A DNA stretch of 54,161 nucleotides from contig CAINOB010000130.1 of NCBI GenBank assembly GCA_903851365.1, forward strand, positions 1 through 54,161, given 5' to 3'. The translations under genes and the position numbers were made by a program. How positions within the stretch are numbered: the first letter of the stretch is position 1; every line of letters begins with the position of its first letter. The DNA comes from an uncultured Bacteroidota bacterium. Lineage in GTDB: Bacteria; Bacteroidota; Bacteroidia; Bacteroidales; UBA12481. The notes under the pieces are model-generated. The model saw only the letters and a list, made by a program, of their open reading frames with translations, ran no database searches and was not told where the DNA came from. Of the stretch, positions 18,989 to 27,825 are shown one piece after another.

Positions 18989-19981
18989 TTAAACAGGATC
19001 GTAAGCCCAGGTCAGATAAAGAGCTCCCCAGGTAAATCCACCGCCAAAGGCAGTGAGGATTAGCTGGTCGCCTTTTTTCAGCTGACTTTCATATTCTGAT
19101 AAGACAAGCGGGATAGTTGCAGTGGTGGTATTTCCGTATTTCTGGATATTTACCATAACGCGGGATGAATCGAGACCCATGCGACGGCCAACAGCTTCAA
19201 TGATACGAAGGTTAGCCTGATGAGGTACGAGCCATAATTTATCAGCCGGGAGATTATGTTTCTCCATCATCTCGACGGAAATATCTGCCATTTTTGAAAC
19301 AGCCATTTTGAAGACGGGCTGGCCATCCTGATACAGGTAATGTTCCCTGGCATCGACAGTTTCATGCGAAGCAGGTTTTACGGAACCACCGGCTTTCAGG
19401 TACAGGTATTTTCTTCCCGAACCATCGGTACGGAGGATATGATCCTGAATACCATATTCAGTGCTGGGTTCCAGCAGGACAACGCCGGCAGCGTCACCGA
19501 AAAGAGGACAGGTATTGCGATCCGTATAATCGGTTATGGTGGACATTTTATCAGCACCAATGCACAGAATCTTTTTTGCGGTTCCGGTTTCGATGAATTT
19601 CGAAGCAACGGTCAGCATATAAACAAATCCGGAGCAGGCGGCAGCCATATCGAAGCTGAACGCATTTTTAATACCAACCTTATCACTGATGATATTGGCA
19701 GTTGCAGGAAAGGCCATATCTGGAGTGACAGTGGTGCAAATCACCATGTCGATATCGTCAGGATTGGTCCCGGTTTTTTGCAACAACTTTTTTACAGCGG
19801 GTACGGCAAGGTCAGAGGTTCCCATCCCAGGGTCTTTAAGGATATGACGTTCCCTGATACCAGTGCGCGAAACGATCCATTCGTCGGTGGTATCCACCAT
19901 TTTCTCCAGGTCAGCATTAGTGAGGATATCTGGCGGATAATAAGCCTCAATCCCTGTTATGGCAGCAAATATTTTTTGCAT
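18989..19981 (-). CDS. fabH: 3-oxoacyl-ACP synthase III (KAS III)
   Basis: The 330-residue enzyme starts fatty acid synthesis by condensing acetyl-CoA (or branched acyl-CoA) with malonyl-ACP. The catalytic triad is C116 (DMAAACSGFVYML), H254 (VPHQANLRI) and N284 (KYGNTTTATIP). Length is normal. Its start codon overlaps the plsX stop by one base, placing it last in the DUF177-rpmF-plsX-fabH operon. Confidence 0.97.
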   Translation of the reverse strand: MQKIFAAITGIEAYYPPDILTNADLEKMVDTTDEWIVSRTGIRERHILKDPGMGTSDLAVPAVKKLLQKTGTNPDDIDMVICTTVTPDMAFPATANIISDKVGIKNAFSFDMAAACSGFVYMLTVASKFIETGTAKKILCIGADKMSTITDYTDRNTCPLFGDAAGVVLLEPSTEYGIQDHILRTDGSGRKYLYLKAGGSVKPASHETVDAREHYLYQDGQPVFKMAVSKMADISVEMMEKHNLPADKLWLVPHQANLRIIEAVGRRMGLDSSRVMVNIQKYGNTTTATIPLVLSEYESQLKKGDQLILTAFGGGFTWGALYLTWAYDPV

Positions 19982-20919
19982 TATTCGAATGCTTCTTTAA
20001 GTTTCCTAATTAAACCCGACTGAACCAGTTCCTGGTTTTTGATAAGCATGTTCTTTATGGCGAGTGGAGTTGATTTTCCATGTCCGATGAGTACCGGCAT
20101 ACCTACTCCAATAATCGGGATCCCACCAAAGTTCTCGTAATTATATTGTTGAAAAAAGGGATTCGAAATGTGGAGTTTTTGTGACAGGTCGAAAACGGAT
20201 TCTGCGAGCTTAAGCACAACATTACCGACAAATCCTTCACATACAACGACATCTGCCTTATCAGCAAAAATTTCATTTCCTTCGACATTACCGATGAAAT
20301 TAAAGTCGGTGCTGTCCTTCATCATCTGGTAAGCGGCTTTTGTAAGGAGATTACCTTTTTCCTCTTCTTCACCGATATTCAGCAGTCCGACTTTTGGATT
20401 GGCGGTACCATGAACATGCTCGGAGTAGAAAGATCCCATGATGGCATATTGATACATAACATCAGGCCTGGCATCAGGATTCAGGCCAACATCAAGCAGC
20501 AGGGTATATTCATTTTCACCTTTTGGAATCGATACACCAATGCATGGACGGATAATTCCCGGAATAGATTTTATGGTAAACATGGCCCCGGCCAACATGG
20601 CACCGGTACTACCTGCGCTGCAGAAACCATCAAGTTTCCCTTCGGAAAGCATCTGGAAGCCGACTCCCATGCTGGAGTCTCTTTTCTGCGAAAAGGCTTT
20701 AACAGGATGATCGCTCATTCCGATGACTTCGGTGGTACCTATAACAAGAAAATTGCCGGGGTCGAAATTCTCCTCCCGGCAAGTAGCTTCTATGGCTTGC
20801 CTGTCGCCTATTAATACAAGTTCAACATCGGGGGGCATTTCCCGTTTAGCAAGTATGGCCCCTTTGGTAGTTGAAATGGGAGCGTGATCACCCCCCATAA
20901 TATCCAGACCGATTTTCAT
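19981..20919 (-). CDS. plsX: Phosphate acyltransferase PlsX
   Basis: The 312-residue protein begins MKIGLDIMGGDHAPISTTKGA, the family signature, and contains FCSAGSTGAMLAGAM and VVCEGFVGNVVLK. It makes acyl-phosphate from acyl-ACP for phospholipid synthesis at the inner membrane face. It is 26 bases after rpmF and overlaps fabH by one base, the classic lipid/ribosome operon order. Confidence 0.97.
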   Translation of the reverse strand: MKIGLDIMGGDHAPISTTKGAILAKREMPPDVELVLIGDRQAIEATCREENFDPGNFLVIGTTEVIGMSDHPVKAFSQKRDSSMGVGFQMLSEGKLDGFCSAGSTGAMLAGAMFTIKSIPGIIRPCIGVSIPKGENEYTLLLDVGLNPDARPDVMYQYAIMGSFYSEHVHGTANPKVGLLNIGEEEEKGNLLTKAAYQMMKDSTDFNFIGNVEGNEIFADKADVVVCEGFVGNVVLKLAESVFDLSQKLHISNPFFQQYNYENFGGIPIIGVGMPVLIGHGKSTPLAIKNMLIKNQELVQSGLIRKLKEAFE

Positions 20920-20945
20920 CTGATTAGGATCTGATGATTACCTGC

Positions 20946-21131
20946 CTATGCGGTGACTTCCTTTTCGATGGCAAGTTTACCACGATAGTGTCCGCATTCC
21001 GGACATACACGGTGATACTGAACGGTAGCGCCGCAATTTGAACAGGTAGCCAATTGAGAAGGGGTAGCTTTGTAATGAGTTCTCCGCTTATTTCTCCTCT
21101 GTTTCGATGTTCTGTGCTTAGGATTTGGCAT
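20946..21131 (-). CDS. rpmF: 50S ribosomal protein L32
   Basis: The 61-residue basic protein starts MPNPKHRTSKQRRNKRR and has the zinc-ribbon cysteines C30, C33, C43 and C46, so it is the zinc-binding form. It sits between the DUF177 gene and plsX, as in most bacteria. Confidence 0.98.
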   Translation of the reverse strand: MPNPKHRTSKQRRNKRRTHYKATPSQLATCSNCGATVQYHRVCPECGHYRGKLAIEKEVTA

Positions 21132-21143
21132 GACAGTAACTAT

Positions 21144-21614
21144 TTATTTTACACTCAATTTCTTCAATAATTCAAGCATTTCCGGATTACAGCCCGGTTT
21201 TCCGTCTGCCTGATCAGGATGAACCTTACGCATGGGCAGACTTAGAACGACATATTCATAAAGGTATTGCGACAAATCGATCTGGTATTCTTCTTTTGGA
21301 AGCCAGACCACATCAAATTCGTCTTCATTGTTCCCTTGACCGAATTTACCCAACAGGCTAAATTCGCCGGTTATTTCCTGTTGATATTCCTCCAGGCACC
21401 GGTCGCAGGGTAGCAAAACCCACCCGTCGAGTAGAAAACTAAACTCCAGCTGTCGGTCTTGCTTAGTCATTTCGACATTCACAGACACTTCAGCATGTTG
21501 GATCTCACCCTCGGGGAATAGTCCAAAGAACGCATCAACTAGCTCAAATTCAAACTCATGTAAACCATTTGAATATGAGCTGAAAGGGATAATATATTCA
21601 GAAAACCGTTTCAA
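21144..21614 (-). CDS. DUF177/YceD family protein (large-subunit rRNA accumulation)
   Basis: The 156-residue acidic protein contains LLPCDRCLEEYQQEITGEFSLLGKF, the conserved Cys-x-x-Cys region of the DUF177/YceD family; E. coli YceD is linked to 23S rRNA accumulation. The start appears to be a TTG at 21614, because KRFSEYIIPFSS resembles the usual N-terminus and no ATG is available upstream or nearby. A strong promoter lies directly upstream, giving a leader of only about 16 bases. It heads the rpmF-plsX-fabH operon. Confidence 0.85.
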   Translation of the reverse strand: MKRFSEYIIPFSSYSNGLHEFEFELVDAFFGLFPEGEIQHAEVSVNVEMTKQDRQLEFSFLLDGWVLLPCDRCLEEYQQEITGEFSLLGKFGQGNNEDEFDVVWLPKEEYQIDLSQYLYEYVVLSLPMRKVHPDQADGKPGCNPEMLELLKKLSVK

Positions 21615-21636
21615 CCCTCTTTCAAAAAATGTCCGG

Positions 21637-21667
21637 CAAAAGTATAAAACAATATCGGAATAACAAA
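21637..21667 (-). promoter_or_regulatory. Bacteroidota-type promoter for the DUF177-rpmF-plsX-fabH operon
   Basis: On the minus strand TTTG (21667-21664) is followed after exactly 19 bases by TACTTTTG (21644-21637). This fits the Bacteroidota consensus TTTG at -33 and TAnnTTTG at -7 for the primary sigma factor. Transcription would begin near 21631. It is the cleanest promoter match seen in the window. Confidence 0.65.
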
Positions 21668-21670
21668 AGA

Positions 21671-22873
21671 CTATTTCTTCAGGACGATCCTGAAGGTGGT
21701 GCCACGGTTAATTTCAGAATTTCTAACGAAAATTTTTCCGTCATGGTAATTCTCTATAATCCTCTTTACCAGTGATAATCCGAGGCCCCAGCCACGAGGT
21801 TTGGTGGTATATCCAGGTTGGAAAACAACTTTGTAGTTCGATTTCTGAATGCCCTTGCCTGAATCGCTTATATCCAGATAAACGACCTGGTTTTGGTCCT
21901 TAACGTAAATATTTATCTGCCCTGATCCATCCATGGCATCAATGGCATTTTTGCAGATATTTTCGACCACCCACTCAAACAGGGTAAGGTTGAGGGGAAC
22001 ATAAAGCTCGTCGAGATCGCCGAAGTGCAATTCAAATTTAACTTTGTCGGAGGTCCGGTTTTGCAGATATCTGACCGAATTATCGAGCACAGCAAGCAAA
22101 TTTTCCGGCAGTAGAACCGGTGTGGAGCCTATTTTGGAGAAACGGTCGGCAATGGTTTCAAGCCTCCTCACATCCTTTTCCACTTCCCTGATAATTTCCG
22201 GACCTGACTCCTCCATTTTCAGCAGCTCAACCCAGGCCATAAGAGAGGATATTGGGGTACCGAGCTGATGAGCCGTTTCCTTTGACATCCCGACCCATAC
22301 CTGGTTTTGCTCGGCCTGCCGGGTAGAGCTGAATCCAAAATAAGCCATGAACACAAACAGGAAAATGATGCACATCTGTACAATCGGATAGAGCTGTATG
22401 CGTGTAAGGATATAGGAATCCTTGTAGTATAAAAATTGTTTCGAGCCTGGCAAATCAATAAGAATAGGAGCATGCTGCGCCTTCATTTTGGCCAGTTGGC
22501 TGGCCAGGTATTTTTTACTTTTCAGGCTGATATAATCCAGGTTCTTGCCATCGGCTAAGGGCTGATTGAGAGTATCGTAAAGCTTTAGATTCCTGGCAAT
22601 CAACATGTTGCCGTTCTCATCAACGGTAATGACAGGGATAGTTGTATTGTTCTGTATGATATTCAGCAGAAAATCAAAATACACTGTTTCCTTGCTGAGG
22701 TTTGTGTTATTCAACTGCTCGGTAGCGGCAACCCAGGTCTCCATCTTGAGCTTTTCCTCACCCTCGAGCTTTTTCACCATGGTATTGGTATACCAGGTGG
22801 TAGCAATTCCTATAATTACAGCACCCGCAAGAAGTAAGAATTTCCAGCGTTGTTTACGCGTATAGATGTGCAA
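21671..22873 (-). CDS. Membrane sensor histidine kinase
   Basis: The 400-residue protein has two membrane helices (about 12-30 and 161-181) bracketing a periplasmic sensor of about 130 residues, then a phospho-acceptor helix with H202 in SKETAHQLGTPISSL and an ATPase domain with NAIDAMDGSGQI (N box), DISDSGKGIQ (G1) and RGWGLGLSLVKRII (G2). There is no response regulator next to it, so its partner is elsewhere. It appears to start with TTG at 22873 (HIYTRKQRWKF); no ATG precedes the first helix. Signal and targets are unknown. Confidence 0.9.
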   Translation of the reverse strand: MHIYTRKQRWKFLLLAGAVIIGIATTWYTNTMVKKLEGEEKLKMETWVAATEQLNNTNLSKETVYFDFLLNIIQNNTTIPVITVDENGNMLIARNLKLYDTLNQPLADGKNLDYISLKSKKYLASQLAKMKAQHAPILIDLPGSKQFLYYKDSYILTRIQLYPIVQMCIIFLFVFMAYFGFSSTRQAEQNQVWVGMSKETAHQLGTPISSLMAWVELLKMEESGPEIIREVEKDVRRLETIADRFSKIGSTPVLLPENLLAVLDNSVRYLQNRTSDKVKFELHFGDLDELYVPLNLTLFEWVVENICKNAIDAMDGSGQINIYVKDQNQVVYLDISDSGKGIQKSNYKVVFQPGYTTKPRGWGLGLSLVKRIIENYHDGKIFVRNSEINRGTTFRIVLKK

Positions 22874-22940
22874 AACAGTAAGTATTTAGTATTAGGAACA
22901 GTCTCTGGTTTCAGTAGAGGAATTTAAAACGATATCATTA

Positions 22941-23975
22941 CTATAGATATTGTATCAGGTCTTGTTTTTTTTCAATCAATTTTGATACAAAAGTTCCGGG
23001 TTCCGAGGACATCAGATCGAGCTCAACGATTTGCTGTTTTTCACGGACCTGGGTACTATGGGTATAGGTCTTATCGTAGTATGGCAGCAGTTGTCTGACC
23101 ACCCCGTCGAAATCCCCTTTTTCAAGCATTTCCAGGCATTGGTTGGTGACAAGGCCGCCGAGCCTTTTCGAAATCTGGTTAATAGATGCAGCTAACTTTT
23201 CTTTGTCGAGCGAAGCATACTCATCAAGAATGATTTTTATCCTCAATTCCAAGGCAATTTTTATTCTGAGGAGCGGTGAGGATTTCATCGCTAAATAGAA
23301 GGGTTCGGGCATGAATATCCTGCCAATCTGCCGGCTCTCATCCTCGAGCCAGATTACCTGATCGGGATTAAATTCCTGTAAGCTGAGAAACAGGTCATTT
23401 TCGAATTGTTCATTCGTTGGCTGGATGCCCAGACCTATTCCTCCGAATACCGATCCCCGGTGGTTGGCCAATTTTTCGAGGTCGACCACTGCTTCGCCGG
23501 AATCAGCCAATTGATGCAGCCAGATAGTTTTGCCGCTTCCGGTGAGCCCTCCGAGGATAATGAATTTTTTACCGGTTACCAGGTTTTCACGGATATGGGA
23601 CCGGTAGTTTTTATATCCGCCCTTGAGTACGTTAACCCTGAATCCTGCGGTTTCCAGCAGCCAGCTCATGGATGCGCTTCTCATACCCCCGCGCCAGCAG
23701 TGAACCAGAATTCTTTTTTCAGGCGCAAGCTCCCGCGCTACCTGCACGAAACCCGACATTTTAGGGCCAACAATATCCAGTCCCATATCAAACGCTTCGG
23801 AGCGGCCGGTCTGCTTATAGATCGTACCAACCCTGGCTCGTTCCTCATCATTGAACAAAGGCATATTGATTGCCCCGGGGATATGCCCAAGAGCATATTC
23901 CGATGGCGACCTGACGTCAACCACTGGCTGCACCGCTGCCAATTCAAGAAACTCCCCCGGTTGGATCTCTTTCAT
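22941..23975 (-). CDS. mnmH: tRNA 2-selenouridine synthase
   Basis: The 344-residue protein has a rhodanese domain (1-130) with the catalytic C93 in LVHCWRGGMRSASM and a P-loop domain with GGLTGSGKT at 142-150. MnmH (SelU/YbbB) replaces sulfur by selenium in 2-thiouridine at the tRNA wobble base, through a geranylated intermediate, using selenophosphate. No selD was found in the window. It is separated by one small gene from a NifS-like enzyme that resembles selenocysteine lyase, which suggests a selenium-handling group. A near-perfect 20-bp palindrome lies nine bases before its ATG. Confidence 0.95.
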   Translation of the reverse strand: MKEIQPGEFLELAAVQPVVDVRSPSEYALGHIPGAINMPLFNDEERARVGTIYKQTGRSEAFDMGLDIVGPKMSGFVQVARELAPEKRILVHCWRGGMRSASMSWLLETAGFRVNVLKGGYKNYRSHIRENLVTGKKFIILGGLTGSGKTIWLHQLADSGEAVVDLEKLANHRGSVFGGIGLGIQPTNEQFENDLFLSLQEFNPDQVIWLEDESRQIGRIFMPEPFYLAMKSSPLLRIKIALELRIKIILDEYASLDKEKLAASINQISKRLGGLVTNQCLEMLEKGDFDGVVRQLLPYYDKTYTHSTQVREKQQIVELDLMSSEPGTFVSKLIEKKQDLIQYL

Positions 23976-23984
23976 ATTTTTTCT

Positions 23985-24004
23985 CCCGGAATTTAAATCC
24001 CGGG
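23985..24004. promoter_or_regulatory. 20-bp palindrome in front of mnmH
   Basis: The sequence CCCGGAATTT-AAATCCCGGG is self-complementary except for one A/C pair. In the mnmH transcript it would fold into a hairpin ending in CCGGGAG just before the ATG at 23975. It has no T-run, so it is not a standard terminator for the preceding gene. It could be an operator or a leader hairpin. Confidence 0.4.
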
Positions 24005-24014
24005 CTATTAATAA

Positions 24015-24782
24015 TTAGCGCTGAAGGAAGTTACCTAATAATCCCTGGCTTTCCTTGCCTGAATTATGTCCCCATGGCGCAAGGGCCTGAATCAGTTTAT
24101 TGATCGGCATGGATTGGAGCCATACTCTGCCCGTACCTCTCAGAGTGGCTAAAAACAGTCCTTCCCCTCCAAATACCATCGACTTCAGGCTTCCGGTGGT
24201 TTCAATGTCATAATCGATATTTTCCTCGAAAGCCACAATACAGCCGGTATCCACTCTGAGGGTTTCCCCTTTAAGTTGTTTCTCGATCACTGTACCGCCG
24301 GCATGAATAAACGCCAGTCCGTCGCCTTCGAGCTTTTCCAGGATGAACCCTTCACCGCCAACCAGGCTGCTGCCTAAACGCCGGTTAAAAACTATAGATA
24401 AATGGGTACCCATTGCGGCACATAAAAACCCGCTTTTCTGCACGATCAGGCGTCCGCCAGTGGTTGCCAGGTCAATGGGAATAACAGTTCCCGGATAGGG
24501 TGCCGAAAAGGCAACCCTCGATTTGGAATATCCCTGATTGGTAAAATGTGTCATAAACAGCGATTCCCCAGCAATAACCCGGGAGCCAGCCGATAACAGT
24601 TTTCCGAGCAAGCCCTGGTTAGCCTCGCTTCCGTCGCCCATTTTAGTATCAAAATTGATACCCTCCTCCATATAAACCATTGCACCAGCCTCAGCAATGA
24701 CCGTTTCCATAGGATCGAGCTCAATTTCAACAAGCTGAATATCGTCGCCGATAATTTTGTAATCAATCTGATGTGAGTTCAT
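24015..24782 (-). CDS. AIM24/TIGR00266 family protein
   Basis: The 255-residue protein has the beta-rich fold of this family, with [24 protein letters not shown] near the start and [23 protein letters not shown] and [22 protein letters not shown] further on. No catalytic role is known for the family in bacteria. It lies four bases after the NifS-like gene and 39 bases before mnmH, so the three probably share a transcript. Confidence 0.85.
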   Translation of the reverse strand: MNSHQIDYKIIGDDIQLVEIELDPMETVIAEAGAMVYMEEGINFDTKMGDGSEANQGLLGKLLSAGSRVIAGESLFMTHFTNQGYSKSRVAFSAPYPGTVIPIDLATTGGRLIVQKSGFLCAAMGTHLSIVFNRRLGSSLVGGEGFILEKLEGDGLAFIHAGGTVIEKQLKGETLRVDTGCIVAFEENIDYDIETTGSLKSMVFGGEGLFLATLRGTGRVWLQSMPINKLIQALAPWGHNSGKESQGLLGNFLQR

Positions 24783-24786
24783 ACTA

Positions 24787-25923
24787 TTAATATTTAAAGT
24801 TCGTGACAGCTTCGATAATCAAACCAGCCGCATTTCTGATCTCCTCTTCGGTATTATAGCGACCGGTGGACAGGCGAATGGTTCCCCTGGCAACATCAAC
24901 CGGAACCTCCATGGCCTTAAGAACACCGGAAACGTCAGTCTGGCCGGCATGGCAGGCAGCACCTGCCGAAGCGGCCACTCCGGGCAGCGAGCCAAGTAAT
25001 GTGTTAGCCTCAATACCGGGGAATCCTATACTAAGGGTATTGGGGAGTCTTTTTTCCGGATGACCGTGAACCACTGCTCCCGGGTAGCCTTCAAGAAGGA
25101 GGGTTTCAAGCAGACCCCTCATTTTTTTCATATGGCTGGCATTTCCGGCCAGATTTTGCCCGGCCAATTCACCAGCCTTTCCCAGACCGGCTATCTCCAG
25201 AACATTTTCTGTTCCCGGCCGGCGATTTTGCTCATGATCGGCACCGTGAGTGATTTTATCCAGGTGGATACCCTGCCGGATATAGAGTGCCCCGATCCCT
25301 TTTGGTGCATAAAATTTATGACCGGCGACTGTCAAAAGATCAACATTAAGCACATTCACATCGACCGGAATTTTACCCACGCTCTGGGCAGCATCACAAT
25401 GCATCAAGATGCCCTTTTCGCGTGCAAATTTTCCGATTTCAGCTACCGGTTGAATGGTTCCAACTTCATTATTGGCATGCATAACCGAAATCAGGATGGT
25501 ATCGGATTGAACAAGCCGCAGTATCTCATCAGGATCAACCATACCATATTGATTCACCCCCACCCGGGAAATGCGGAAACCCTCTTTCTCTAAATACCCG
25601 CATACCTCGAGAACTGCAGGGTGTTCAATGGCTGTTGTGATGATATGATTGCCGAGATGGCGCCGGGCGCGCGCGGCACCCAGTAGGGCCATGTTATTGG
25701 ATTCGGTTCCGCCGCTGGTAAAAACAATTTCGTAGGCTTCGGCGCCAAGAAGACTTGCGATATGCTTACGTGCCTTTTCCACAGCCAGACGGGTTTGAGA
25801 ACCATAAAAATGGCTGCTGCTCGGATTGCCGAAAAACTCTCTCAGAAAGGGCTCCATGGTATTGGCTACCTCAGGATCTATGGGTGTGGTAGCATTATAA
25901 TCGAGATAAATCGGACTGGTCAT
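24787..25923 (-). CDS. NifS-family cysteine desulfurase, selenocysteine-lyase-like
   Basis: The 378-residue PLP enzyme has [13 protein letters not shown] at the start, [10 protein letters not shown], the PLP lysine K203 in [19 protein letters not shown] and the reactive C324 in [10 protein letters not shown]. The sequence around C324, and [16 protein letters not shown] after it, resembles eukaryotic selenocysteine lyase (GAACHSD, VPFDVARNALRLSVGR) more than IscS (SSGSACTSA). It therefore could release selenium from selenocysteine as well as sulfur from cysteine. Its presence near mnmH supports a selenium role, but an ordinary desulfurase cannot be excluded. No iscU or sufB gene is adjacent. 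Confidence 0.88.
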   Translation of the reverse strand: MTSPIYLDYNATTPIDPEVANTMEPFLREFFGNPSSSHFYGSQTRLAVEKARKHIASLLGAEAYEIVFTSGGTESNNMALLGAARARRHLGNHIITTAIEHPAVLEVCGYLEKEGFRISRVGVNQYGMVDPDEILRLVQSDTILISVMHANNEVGTIQPVAEIGKFAREKGILMHCDAAQSVGKIPVDVNVLNVDLLTVAGHKFYAPKGIGALYIRQGIHLDKITHGADHEQNRRPGTENVLEIAGLGKAGELAGQNLAGNASHMKKMRGLLETLLLEGYPGAVVHGHPEKRLPNTLSIGFPGIEANTLLGSLPGVAASAGAACHAGQTDVSGVLKAMEVPVDVARGTIRLSTGRYNTEEEIRNAAGLIIEAVTNFKY

Positions 25924-25934
25924 GATTTAGGTGG

Positions 25935-26870
25935 TTATCGGTATTTATTATTGACCCCTTCCATCATACCCAGATAATCCAGAAACCGCATCTCCGAGAT
26001 CAGTCCGTTCTCGACAGCTTCGCGCACCGAGCAACCCGGCTCATGGGTGTGTGAGCAATTATAAAACTGGCATGAATCGGAGTGTTTGAAAATTTCCGGA
26101 AAGTAATGGTACAACTCGTTCTTATCGATCTCGAGCATCCCGAATCCCCTGATTCCGGGGGTATCAATGATATGCCCTCCCGAAGCAATTTCAACCATTT
26201 CCGGAAAGGTCGTGGTATGCTTTCCAGATTTATTGGAAACCGATATTTCGCTGGTTTTCATGTTCTTCAGCGGGTCAAGGGAATTAATCAGGGTTGACTT
26301 TCCCACACCGCTGTTACCGCTGACAAGCGTTATTTTACCGGGCAGGTAACTTCTTATTTCCTCCAGTCCCTTTCCATTTAGAAGAGAAAGGTTATGGCAA
26401 GGGTATCCGGCCAGAGTGTATGCGTTGGTCCAGTCGAAAAGGGCACCAAGTTCCTCAGGTCCATAAAGATCGGTCTTGTTGAAAATCATGACTACCGGCA
26501 CACTGTATGCTTCGGCGGTAACCAGGAACCTGTCGGCAAACATGGAGAGGGTGACTGGTGATTTCAAGGTGATCATAAGGAAAGCCTGATCGATATTAGC
26601 CGCCAGGATATGTGATTCGCGTGCCAGGTTTATGGCTTTCCGGATAATGTAATTTTTTCGCGGATGGATATTTGTTATTATTCCCTTGCCTGGTTCTTCA
26701 GAGCTACCATCGACCTGATCGCCCACTGCCACAGGGTTGGTTGTGCGGATCCCTTTCATCCGGAAGCTCCCTTTGATGCCACAAATAATAACCTCACCAC
26801 TGCCCGTTCTCACGGTATGATACGAGCCGGTCGTTTTTATTACGGTCCCTGAAAAGAAGGTAGCTGCCAT
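25935..26870 (-). CDS. rsgA: Ribosome small subunit-dependent GTPase
   Basis: The 311-residue protein has an N-terminal OB fold, a circularly permuted GTPase domain in the order G4 (NKTD, 131-134), G1 (GNSGVGKS, 185-192), G3 (DTPG, 236-239), and a zinc site C267, C272, H274, C280. RsgA helps mature the 30S subunit. It ends 11 bases before the NifS-like gene and its 5' side borders a repeat island. Confidence 0.97.
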   Translation of the reverse strand: MAATFFSGTVIKTTGSYHTVRTGSGEVIICGIKGSFRMKGIRTTNPVAVGDQVDGSSEEPGKGIITNIHPRKNYIIRKAINLARESHILAANIDQAFLMITLKSPVTLSMFADRFLVTAEAYSVPVVMIFNKTDLYGPEELGALFDWTNAYTLAGYPCHNLSLLNGKGLEEIRSYLPGKITLVSGNSGVGKSTLINSLDPLKNMKTSEISVSNKSGKHTTTFPEMVEIASGGHIIDTPGIRGFGMLEIDKNELYHYFPEIFKHSDSCQFYNCSHTHEPGCSVREAVENGLISEMRFLDYLGMMEGVNNKYR

Positions 26871-26893
26871 ATTTTGGCGAAATTACGAAAAAA

Positions 26894-27114
26894 GGTTCGC
26901 TAAAGCTCACTAATGGGCTCCGCTGCGCTCCGCTAAGAGGTCGCTTCGCTCCTAATAGGATCAGCTGCGCCTCCCTAAATGGTTCGCTTCGCTCACTAAT
27001 TTTGCGCTGCGCGCTAATTCTCAATTATTTAGCGACCGCAGTGAGCATAGTTAGCGAACGAAGTGAGCATAATTAGTGAGCCGAAGGCGAACCTATTAGC
27101 TAAGCAAAGCGAAG
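26894..27114. repeat. Island of TTCGC/CTCACTAAT short repeats
   Basis: This fills most of the 250-base gap between rsgA and pepE. About ten imperfect 20-25-base units share TTCGC and GCTCACTAAT, each with a small GC-rich inverted core such as TTCGCTTCG, GCGCTGCGC or CGCCTTCGG. Units in the left half point one way and those in the right half (TTAGCGAACGAAGTGAGC) the other, so the island is broadly inverted around about 27010. A second island of the same units lies at 32041-32186. No gene is seen within it. Confidence 0.85.
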
Positions 27115-27120
27115 CATAAT

Positions 27121-27825
27121 CTACAATATGAATGAAAGGTCCCCCCCGGGGCTTACTTCCCTCGGGGCATCGCCTTTGCGGAAAATCCTGGCTGGCCGCG
27201 GGCCGATGAGTTTTATTGCACGGTTATGGATTTCGAGCATAGTGCCTTCGCGGAGTCCAACAACATAAATATCAGGATTGAGCTCGATGAATTCTTCGAT
27301 CCGTTGTTCGCGGGTTTCTCCGGCATGGCCTTCGGGATGAGCATCGAGATAATGCGGATTGATCTGGAACGGTACGAGATTACAGGAATAAAGGCCCACC
27401 GGATCAACTACAGGCATGTCATTGGTGGTCCTGATTGTCGGGCAGGCGACATTTGCGCCGGCACTCCATCCAATAAATGGCGTTCCGGTGAGTACTTTTT
27501 CTCGAATGGCATCAATCAGGTTAAAATCATGCAGCATCCGTGTCAGCTGCCAGGTATTTCCGCCTCCGATTACAATGGCGGCTGCCGCTTCAACAGCCTG
27601 AACAGGTGATCCGTAATGGTGAATAGATTCCACACCGATACCGATCTCCCTGAACTTTTCCTGCACCTTTTTCTCATAAAGATCATAGGAAAAGGTTACT
27701 GCAGCATACGGAATGAAGAGAACCTCATTAACCGATGGTTTGAGAAACTCACCGATCTGTCCGATGGGGTGCTGAAGATAGCTTTCCCCGGCATTGGTTG
27801 AATTACTTATTAAAAGGAGTTTCAT
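27121..27825 (-). CDS. pepE: Dipeptidase E (aspartyl dipeptidase, peptidase S51)
   Basis: The 234-residue enzyme has the S51 motifs VIGGGNTWQL and FIGWSAGANV. The triad S121, D136 (RTTNDMPVV) and H158 (INPHYLDAH) falls within one residue of the positions in Salmonella PepE. It cleaves Asp-X dipeptides in the cytoplasm. Its ATG overlaps the stop of the ThiF-like gene by four bases, so translation of the two is coupled, which is an unusual partnership. Confidence 0.92.
   Translation of the reverse strand: MKLLLISNSTNAGESYLQHPIGQIGEFLKPSVNEVLFIPYAAVTFSYDLYEKKVQEKFREIGIGVESIHHYGSPVQAVEAAAAIVIGGGNTWQLTRMLHDFNLIDAIREKVLTGTPFIGWSAGANVACPTIRTTNDMPVVDPVGLYSCNLVPFQINPHYLDAHPEGHAGETREQRIEEFIELNPDIYVVGLREGTMLEIHNRAIKLIGPRPARIFRKGDAPREVSPGGDLSFIL

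Noticed and set aside
26894-27114. A CRISPR-like array between rsgA and pepE
   Set aside because: The units vary in length and sequence, there are no unique spacers of equal size, and no cas genes are near.
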